Positions 56,069 to 64,000 of a DNA stretch of 64,000 nt are shown in pieces. Within the stretch, counting starts at the first letter, position 1, and each line of letters begins with the position of its first letter. Where the stretch lies: NCBI GenBank assembly GCA_016271365.2, contig CM057454.1, forward strand, positions 698,445,501-698,509,500, given 5' to 3'. A program made the position numbers and the translations under genes. Under the pieces are notes generated by a model. The model was not told the origin of the DNA, did not search any database, and saw only the letters and a list, made by a program, of their open reading frames with translations. The stretch comes from Neoceratodus forsteri. Lineage: Eukaryota > Chordata > Ceratodontiformes > Ceratodontidae.

Positions 56069-58432
56069 TAGGGTTCAGATTTGAGCCCCCCCCCCAATAG
56101 ACCTGCTCCTATGGAGATGATCCGGTACCGCCCTTTGAGGGGTTTGACTCCATATGGTCTGATTGTGGTGCTGGACCTATCAGGTCCACTGAGCAGAAAC
56201 AGGGAACTGGGGGAGCTGGTACTAGCCTATAATAAGGCAGTGACAGGTACCCTTGATTCTCTGGCTCCTGTCCGTGTTCAGCCCCTCACTCTTAGCCCAA
56301 AGTCCCATTGGTTTGACTGGACTTTTACAGAGTTGAGGTGTAGGGGTCGAGGGTTAGAGTGGTGCTGGCAGAAATCAGGCCCGCCGACGCTTAGTGACAA
56401 ACTTAAATTGATGGCCCATTACAAGAACCAGCAATCTGCAATCTCTTGTAAGAAGTCAGAATTCCTGTTCAAAGAGATTGCTGCGGTGAGGAATAAACCT
56501 TCTCAGCTCTTCCAGACTGTTGACAGACTATGCAATCCAGCCTATCTCCAGTCATGGGGAGCCTTTTTGCAGGTTAAGTGTGATGAGTTTGCTCAATTCT
56601 TCACCGATAAGGTTGCTACTATCAGGTACAAGATCCACTTAGTGCCCTGTATTGGGTGTTCCAGTGATAGGCAGGAGGCTACAGGCCCAAGGTTTGCCTG
56701 GTCTGATTTCAACCAGCCAGAAATAGTGGATATTGTGCGGGTCATCCAGGGTATGTGCCCATCCAGCTATATTTTGGATCCAGGCCCAACATGCTTCCTT
56801 ATGGAGTGTGTTGAGGTCATTGGCCTGGTCCTCACTGAGATTGTCCAGATCTTTTTGGATTTAGGGTGTTTCCTGACTCCCTGAAGGAGGCAATAGTAAC
56901 TTCTCTCCTGAAAAAAAATCTCCCTCGACCTGGACTGCTTAGCCAACTACAGACCTGTTTCTAGCCTGCTCTTTGTGGGCAAGGTAACTGAGAAGGTGGT
57001 TGAGGCACAGCTGGATGACCATTTAACATCTCACAACATCTATGATCCTCTCCAGTCCAGTTTCAGGAAGAGGCATAGTACTGACTAGACTGCCCTTGTC
57101 TGGGTACTTAATGATCTCCTGATAGCAAGAGATTGGAGGAGCCATTCCATCTTGGTTCTTCTCAATCTCTCTGCAGTATTTGACACTGTGGACAATGGGG
57201 TGCTGCTCAAATGCCTGTGGATACTCTGTGGAATGTCTGGTATGGTTCTCAAATGGTTTAGATCATTCCTCACCAGCAGGATGCAGAGAGTGGTGTCAGG
57301 AATTTATTCCTTGTCCCCTCTCCCCCTGTCATGTGGGGTCCTAAAGGGCTCTATGCTGTCCCCTATGTTGTTTGCAGTGTATATGCTGCTGTTGGGAGAT
57401 ATTATAAGGTGGTATAGGCTGGTATGGGCTGGGGTTTTCACTGCTATGCAGATGCTACTTAGCTCTACATGTCCTTTGTACCCAGGCAGGTTGACGCAGT
57501 CTTGGTCTTTAACAGCTGCATCCCCAAGATCCAGTAGTGGATGAGTGCCAACTGGCTGAAGTTGAACTCGGGCAAAACCAAGGTGCTGGTTGTGGACCCT
57601 GGGGCTGTCAGTGGGCCTTCCCTCTGGGCTTTGACTTGGGGGTGACCTCTCACTGGGCCTGAAATCTGGGCATTGTGTTCAATAGTGGCCTGACGTTAAA
57701 ATCTCAGGTGTCCACTGTCATTAAATCCTCATTTTCCCATCTAAGGAACATCATCTGGATCAAGTGCCTGGTCCTGCCTGATGATCTTCCAACATTGCTC
57801 CATGCCTTTGTGATCTCCTGCCTTGATTACTGCAATGCCCTCTACCTGGGGCTACCGGGGGTTGATATCCACTGACTGCAGCTGGTTCAGATTGCAGCAG
57901 CCAGGCTGTTGATTGGTTTATCAGGATCTAGACATGTCACTTCTGTGCTCTGTGAACTGCACTGGCTGTCTATATATTGGCAGATTACCTTCAAGGTCAG
58001 GTTACTGAACTATAAAGCCCTACATGGGCAGGGACTCTGTTACCTGCAAGAACTTCTTCATCCCTGTTGCCCCCCCCACTCACTCCGGTCCTCCAACGAG
58101 GGGTTGCTAGAGGTTCCCAGGGTCTGTTTGATGACCTGTGGTGCTCATTCTCTTGCCTTTGCTGCACTGACCCTGTGGAATTCTCTACCTCGTCAGATTA
58201 GAAAGTGTCTTACTGTCGAGGGTTTTAAATCTGCCCTAAAAGCCCATTTATTTGCTCTAGCTTTCCCCAATTGATTGGCTCAGATATATAGTTGTCATCC
58301 TATTTTAAGATTATTGATTTATTATTTTATATGTGTTTTATTGGTTTTAATGTATGTACATGTACAATGCAATGATCTTTTCTGGAATAGCACTTAACAA
58401 ATAAAGATTGCTTGCTTGCTTGCAAATGTTAA
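56069..58432 (+). mobile_element. L2 LINE, 5'-truncated
   Basis: The 267-aa frame (56081-56884) starts after the endonuclease and holds the connector region (S-P-K-S-H-W-F-D-W-T-F-T-E-L-R, C-D-E-F-A-Q-F-F-T-D-K-V). Next come L-N-L-S-A-V-F-D-T-V-D-N (57158-57193), P-L-S-C-G-V-L-K-G-S-M-L-S-P-M-L-F, a lost Y-A-D-D box (near 57435) and the conserved C-terminus (C-L-D-Y-C-N-A-L-Y-L-G-L-P at 57820-57858, L-C-E-L-H-W-L-S-I, H-S-L-A-F-A-A-L-T-L-W-N-S-L-P). The 3' end has AATAAAGATTGCTTGCTTGC to about 58432, an L2-style microsatellite tail. Frameshifts and the damaged palm motif mark it as dead. Confidence 0.9.
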
Positions 58433-58591
58433 GGTGAGCAATTTTAATAACACAGCCATTTTAGCACACCACCTCATAAATGTGATAGGTGTCATTTTTC
58501 AAATCCTTGCCAGAATGTGTTTTTGCCCTTGTGGAGCAAAATGATATATTGGACAATATTCTATAAATGCTACAGGTCATATTTATAAGGG

Positions 58592-58852
58592 GGAGTCAGT
58601 GTCAGTGGCTCAGTAGGTAGCACACTCACTTCTGCGGCTGGGAGATCAGAGGGCTGTGGGTTCAGTTCCCACATCTTGCACTTGGGTTAATATCCCAGTA
58701 CTGACACTGTAGTGCAGCATGAGAGGGGTGCTGCACTTCTGAGGTGCCGTCTTTTGGATGAGACGTTAAACCGAGGTCCCATCTGCCTGGATTGTGGTAG
58801 TTCAGGTGGATGTTAAAGATCCCACGGCACTTGTCGAAAAGAGTAAGGGAAG
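58592..58852 (+). mobile_element. tRNA-derived SINE, 3' end lost
   Basis: A tRNA-like head has an A box TGGCTCAGTAGG (58606-58617) and a B box GGTTCAGTTCC (58659-58669), the two internal RNA polymerase III promoter parts. The body contains GAGACGTTAAACCGAGGTCCC and GATGTTAAAGATCCCACGGCAC, a conserved SINE body found in fishes, sharks and other vertebrates. The body is cut off just after TTGTCGAAAAGAGTAAGGG, where the Tx1-like LINE begins, so the usual 3' part is missing. Confidence 0.85.
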
Positions 58853-59165
58853 TTTATTGAACAAAATAATATAACATCACCATAAATCAGGATACAATGC
58901 AAACATACAAAAGATTAATAATAATAGGTTACATAAGCAATATGAAGGTAAACAGAGGATATCAAAATCAGAAAAAGAAATGATTCCAAAATGAACAAAA
59001 GTTAACGTCAGTAAATCTCTGCTGATCTTTGCATTTAACAGTTAGCAAACCAACCTCAACCTGAGACATTATAGTAGAAGATAAAACAAGCTGTTGTTGG
59101 AATATAAATTTACATCTAGCTTGCCATAAATAAAACTGAAGTAAAGCAAAAAAAAATTCAAAGTA

Positions 59166-62100
59166 CTAGGATAATAAATGTTCCAAGCCCCCAGTGTAAT
59201 CCCCTAAAAGTAAAGTGTTATAAGTAATATTCGACAATAAAGGCATCCTCCAATGAACAGCAGCATCATTCCAAAAACTTTTAACAAAAGAGCAAGTAAT
59301 GAAAAAATGAGAAAGACTTTCTTCTATATTAATACATAATGGTCTCGGACAAAATCTATCTATTAAAGGTTTATATTTGAGGTTACCACGCACACCTAAC
59401 CGACCCTGAACAGACATCCATACCATATCCCACACAAAGGCAGGGAGCCTAAAGTCAGTTAATTTGTGGAGGGCAAAAGTCATTCCGGTCAGAACACACT
59501 CCGGAAAAAGCAAAATCATGCCCTGTACTTCAAAAACTATATATGTATAAAAGGATTTCCTAGAATGTAACATCAAAGTATGAAACAACAATTTCCATTG
59601 ATGGCATTTCTTTAAAGTGGAAATCCCATAAACTGGTAACTGATCCTGCTTTAAGATTTTAGGGGCAAACAGTCCATTTTTGAAAGAATCGAGCCCAAAG
59701 TGTGACCAGACCTGCCAAGTTAAAGTTATCAGTCCCCATAAATAACTAAAGGAATTAAATAAAAAAATGGAATGATAAAAGACAATCAGGTTAATCATGG
59801 CCAATCCACCCTTCTTAACCGCAAATAGGTAATTTCTCGTCGTACAGGATTCAGTCTATTGCCCCATACCATTTGAAAAAAAATACTATAGAGTCTGGTT
59901 TCTAAATTAACTGGAGGTGGGTAGAGATAGCTTAAATATAAAAAAACAGGTAACAGAAATTTTTTAATGATAAATACACGTTTTTTCTTCCCAAATTTCC
60001 ATTGCTTCCATAAATTAACTTTACCTTCACCTATACTTAACTGCTGCTCCCAGTTGAAAGTAGCCAAATCACCAGGGCCAAACCAAACCCCCAAAATTTT
60101 ACAAGGTGTAGATACAAAGGAATACCCATCATGTCAAAATGACACTCCTGAGCAGAGTGTAAAGAAAAAATAAAACTCTTAGTCGTATTGATTTCAGCTC
60201 CAGAATAACCTCCCCAAGTCTTGAAACAGTGTAGTGCAGTTTGAAGGGAAGCCTCATTGTGCAGCAACAGGGTCACATCATCCGCACATGCAGTGATTTT
60301 CTCTAAAGGCAGAGAAATATCTGGAGCAATCCCCGTAATACAGCTATGTCGTAGAATATAATGAATTAAAGGATCTAAAACATACGTATACAAAAGAGGG
60401 CTTAAAGGACAGCCTTGACGAACCCCTCTAACAACCGGGATCTCAGATCCCATTAAACCATTCACCAATGGGAGTACTGTAGCATCAGAATAAAGCATAG
60501 TAATCCACTGCACAAAGAGACGTGGAATATTATAATGAAGCAACAAATTAAACAAGTAAGGGTGTCTAACTCTGTCAAAAGCCTTGACCTGATCTAGTGC
60601 CACAATAAAGCCAGATCCCTGCCCCATATTACTACTCTCAAATAATTCTCTTAACAGATATAGATTATGTTGAATCTTGTGTTGAGGAATAGCGCAAGTT
60701 TGTGCAGGATGAATAAGAGAATCGGAAACTAATGCCAATCTATTGGTAAGAATTTTAGAAAGAATCTTATAATCACTGTTAAGGAGACTAATGGGTCTCC
60801 AATTTGTCAATAAAGAAGAATCACCTTTCTTATAAATGAATTTCAATAAAGAAATACTGAAATCCGGAAAGCCTAAGTCAGAGGTTAACATAAAATTAAA
60901 CACTAGTGGCAAAAAAAAACTCATAACAGGAAGAAATCTCTTATAAAACTCATTAGGTATACCATCTAAACCAGGCGAAGTTTTGGTATTTAAGGCTTTT
61001 ATTACTCCTTCCACTTCCAGGGAAGAAATAGGCTGTACTAAAATTTTTTGAAACTTGACATCCATAACAGGGAGAAGGGCTAAAAGTTCAGCTGGTAAGG
61101 CGTCAGTGGAACCAGAATCCCCACTAAAAGAGTCAGAGACAAAGGTCTGTACTATATTCATCATTTCTAAATAGGTGGTCACCATTTTACCCATAGGGGA
61201 CAATAACCCTGTCATCAGTGTTTTGTCAAGGTGCTGTTTACAGGCCTTATAAGGATCAGAGGCAGGCTGCGATTGTAACCTCGTGATCTAAACTCCATGT
61301 CTAAAGATTTAGCCCATCATATTGATAAAAGGACATTTGTTTCTTAATTTCAGGAATCTGCGATTGAAAGTGTAGTTTATCTCTAGGGGGAAAATACATT
61401 AATTTATACAGCTGATTCCGATATTGTAAGTAGGTAACATATCGAGAATTAGCTTTGTGTTTCCCTTTAGAAAGTAAAAAGGACCTTATCTCAGATTTAG
61501 TATCCTTCCACCATTCAAATAGGTTCTCATATAAACAAATAATGGAATATCGTGCTGCAAATAAAACTTCCAAACCTTCCACTCAATCCCCAGCCTCCAA
61601 AAGGGACACATTCAAGCACCATCTGGGACCAGCTGAAAACACCTTAGGAGGTATCCCAGCTAAACTCAAATAACCAGTCAAAATATGATGGTCTGAAAAT
61701 TCTGTTGGTCTGACCTGAGTAAAAAAGGGGGTCAGATATTTGGAGACAAAAATTAGATCAATACAGGTGGAAGAAACATTCCTATGATAAGAAGCACCTC
61801 CAGTAGCATGCAGAGTCCTAAACACATCAGTAAGGCTTGCATCCTTAACTGTCTGCCTCAAAGCCAGAGAATCACAGTACATTTTTTTCTGAGAGTCACC
61901 CTTAAATTTAGAGTCAATATCACAATTAAAGTCCCCCAAATAATATGCCTTCTGGTATAAAGAAAGGTTTAACTTCATCGAATAACTTAATCCGGGCAGT
62001 TTTGAGTTGTGGAGCATAAATATTAACAAGACAAAGTCAAAATCTTGACAACAAAAGTCCAAAAGTAAAACACGACCAGGGCAAATATCCACTAATTTAG

Positions 62101-62350
62101 AAATCCTGAATACGGTGGAGGTAAAGAGAATCCCTATCCCATCTGCCACATCAGGCCCAAAAGTCCAAAAAGAAGGCCCCCAAACCCATCTCTTCTTTGC
62201 CTGCTCAATTTCAGAAAGGGGAGATAATCTAGTTTCCTGAAGAAGAATGATATCAATCTGTAAAGTACTAAAAAAAGAAACGAGTGAAAGCCTCTTTTTA
62301 AAATTTTTAATACTACACACATTGAAGGAAACTAATTTTAAAGTAGCCAT
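59166..62350 (-). pseudogene. Tx1-like ORF2, endonuclease and reverse transcriptase
   Basis: The endonuclease (62350-61583) has L-V-S-F-N-V-C-S-I-K-N, I-I-L-L-Q-E-T-R-L (Glu), Y-Y-L-G-D-F-N-C-D-I-D-S and F-S-D-H-H-I-L-T-G, all catalytic positions preserved. An in-frame TGA at 61583-61585 interrupts it; the frame goes on to 61301. After a frameshift the reverse transcriptase (61215-60037, 392 aa) shows S-P-G-L-D-G-I-P-N-E-F-Y, N-W-R-P-I-S-L-L-N-S-D-Y-K-I-L-S-K, V-A-L-D-Q-V-K-A-F-D-R-V, G-V-R-Q-G-C-P-L-S-P-L-L-Y and A-C-A-D-D-V-T-L-L. The C-terminal part continues in two more frames (60094-59795, 59804-59166) to H-F-F-I-T-C-S-F-V-K-S-F-W. Role: target-primed reverse transcription. Confidence 0.9.
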
Positions 62351-62367
62351 GATAGGAAAGGTTAGCT

Positions 62368-63994
62368 TCAGGACCCACTCTTTTGACTAAAGCTTGCCTT
62401 TCTTTTTTTATCTTTTTTTCCTTTTTTCTCCTTGGCAAGTTCCGTAGTCTTGCTGTCCTCGTCTTCCGAAATTAATTCAGAGCGATGAGAGGTATCAGAT
62501 TCCAAATCTGATTCTCTCCCTTCACTCTGTAAAGGAGAAAACATTTTTTCCATAAAAATAGGACTAACTGCTGGTTGTTTGAGAGAGGCCCTAGTGAACC
62601 TTCTGGGTTTAACAGTTTCAAAAGGTGGAGGCATGGAAGAAGATGCCTGCTGTGGAAATGAGACTGAATCCTGAATACCAGGGTAAACAGAGGACAGTGG
62701 AACAGTGGTCACAGAAGCAGGAACCAAGGGAGCCACCTCCTCTGCAGCAGGGTGAAGGCCATCCTCATTCTCCTGTGCAGTTCCTGCATCAGCCTCGGGA
62801 GTGTGTGTGGGAGGGGCACAATTTGCCTGAGCTTTGTGTACCAAATCTTCTTGATCCCAGCCTCCCGACCTATTATGTGTAGCCCAAGGGCATTGCTGAA
62901 AAGCATGCCCTTTTTCGTCACACAAATTACATTGAAAAATATTTTCACATCTGTCCACTGAATGCCCATACCCCCCACAAAGAGAGCATTTAAATAGATC
63001 ACAGGAACTACTTATATGAGATTTAGTCCCACATTTGTAACAAGCACAAGGTTGTCCCCCATAAAAACAAACCCCTCTATCTTTCCCCAAAAAAAACTAT
63101 TTGGTAAATGCACAACCTCTCTATTAACCTGGAACAGTTTTACCTTAAATCTCCAACTACCAGTCCAGATCCCCTCTAAATCCAGAATGGCTTTGGGAGG
63201 ACCTAAAATATCGCACCTATTCTGCAACCAATGATAGATATTGCCAACATTCACCCCTTCATTTCTAAACATAATTGTAATGTGTCTAATTTGGGGTTTT
63301 GTAAGAGGAAGAGCGTAGAAAGGGACCCAAAGAGGGTAGATTTCAGTGTGGAGTATTTGTCCCAAAATTTCTCCAGACCACGAGATGTTTTAAAACTGAC
63401 ATCAAAGGAGTCTTCTCCAGAGATGTGTATTAAAGCAAAGATATTGACTGGAAGAAAGTTCATAGAACCCTTCAATAGATTATTGGCAACATAATATCTA
63501 TCAGGGTGGACTTGCAACCCACCCCTATAACGCAGTCTAACAGCATTCCTTCTTGGGGCTTGTTCTAGTTTATTTTTAAACAGGTCGGACATTGGCACTC
63601 TAGGTTTTTGCAGACCTGTCTTTACCTCTGAGGAATTAGGAGCAACACCTTCCTGTAAACCAGAAACATTGTTGTTAGATTTAGCAAACTTACTTGGCCT
63701 AGAAAAGGCCAAAGAACGTACCCCTAAATGCTGCGCAGCCATAACAATATCCCAAGAACCCTCATGGCAGTCCATACCTGAGCTCAGATCATTAACAGTG
63801 TTGGCATGCAATGGTGGAGCCGGAGAAGGCGTCGGAAAGTCCTTCCACTCTGGGTCAGGGATCCATTGTCCCGCTGCAGTCCGGCGCCATCCAGAGTCAC
63901 AGAGAGCCTCTTCTGCTGACCAGTCCTTTGTAGGATAGGAAAGTTTCCTCTGTGGCAACCCAAACTGTTGCCGTACCACCTGTGAAGCACTCAT
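62368..63994 (-). pseudogene. Tx1-like ORF1 with three CCHC zinc knuckles
   Basis: The start is MSASQVVRQQFG at 63994. The N-terminal 247 residues are low-complexity with a conserved-looking L-K-S-T-L-F end. After a frameshift near 63260-63360, a middle piece (63365-63012) reads I-T-I-M-F-R-N-E-G-V-N. After a second frameshift the C-terminal piece (63090-62368, 240 aa) has three knuckles at 63042-62890: C-x2-C-x4-H-x4-C three times (CYKCGTKSHISSSC, CSLCGGYGHSVDRC, CNLCDEKGHAFQQC), then an acidic/Lys-rich tail. This is the Tx1-type ORF1 layout; the knuckles bind nucleic acid. Confidence 0.88.
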
Positions 63995-64000
63995 CGCCGC

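Larger units (their letters stand above)
58853..64000 (-). mobile_element. Tx1-like (L1 group) LINE, near full length
   Basis: On the minus strand: ORF1 (63994-62368), ORF2 (62350 to about 59166) and a 3' untranslated end at 58853 with AATAAA-type words and no long A tail. ORF1 carries three zinc knuckles and ORF2 an endonuclease and an L1-type reverse transcriptase. The 5' untranslated region lies beyond the right edge. The 3' end abuts SINE sequence on its left. Frameshifts in both ORFs show inactivity but decay is moderate. Confidence 0.9.

Noticed and set aside
55076..56080. The 289-bp array as a promoter-type 5' end of the L2 LINE at 56.07 kb
   Set aside because: The LINE starts after its endonuclease domain, so it is 5'-truncated and cannot be carrying its own 5' region.
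58592..58670. Possible tRNA gene
   Set aside because: Only A- and B-box-like parts are present, stems do not look intact, and a SINE body follows directly.
1..64000. CRISPR arrays, phage or bacterial operons, endogenous retroviruses
   Set aside because: No regular short direct repeats with spacers, no ribosome-binding-site-spaced genes, and no LTR pairs or gag/pol/env motifs were seen.

Overview
The window reads as non-coding, repeat-dense nuclear DNA of a non-mammalian vertebrate. Nearly everything that can be identified is a transposable element: CR1 LINEs ending in the TTCTATG octamer tail, L2-type LINEs with short 3' microsatellite tails, L1/Tx1-type LINEs, hAT DNA transposons, fold-back MITEs and a tRNA-derived SINE. 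The mix resembles a large amphibian-like genome (a caecilian is a weak guess from the CR1 3' sequence), but the species cannot be fixed from sequence alone. I found no convincing host exon, no prokaryotic operon, no CRISPR and no retroviral gag/pol/env.

Layout. 0.7-2.0 kb: CR1 remnant (minus). 2.5-6 kb: two copies of an unclassified repeat, a small hAT MITE, and a 1.1 kb fold-back element split by a retroposed insert. 6.2-12 kb: an L2-type LINE split by a 4.6 kb hAT transposon (7013-11610) with matching terminal inverted repeats, an exact 8-bp target duplication and a KIAA1586/ZNF862-like transposase gene. 12-22 kb: a long CR1 (ORF1 esterase, endonuclease, reverse transcriptase) split by an L2-type LINE (15.04-19.98 kb) with duplicated GC-rich 5' blocks. 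22-33.6 kb: minisatellites, LINE 3' ends, another L2-type LINE split by a 0.6 kb fold-back, several hairpin elements and a second hAT MITE.

33.7-54.15 kb is a nest. An old minus-strand CR1 (34096-54150) is split twice, by a plus-strand CR1 (51668-53848) and by a 16.2 kb hAT-type element (35334-51497) flanked by CTAGTCAC/CTAGTCAT. This giant element has GTGAAGTG-rich ends and a decayed BED-finger hAT transposase gene running leftward from its right end. The transposase C-terminal (hATC) block plus about 2 kb of following DNA is present in three tandem copies of about 2.5-2.7 kb. A second, rightward BED-finger gene without a visible transposase core lies at its left end. The element itself received a 0.7 kb L1 (exact 18-bp target duplication) and two long fold-back elements.

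54-64 kb: a perfect-looking hairpin MITE, a 289-bp tandem array, a 5'-truncated L2 LINE, a tRNA-derived SINE, and a minus-strand Tx1-like LINE that joins the SINE and runs off the right edge with ORF1 (three zinc knuckles) and ORF2 (endonuclease, reverse transcriptase).

Almost all coding regions carry frameshifts or stops, so these are fossils. The two hAT elements and the nested insertions are the most informative parts.
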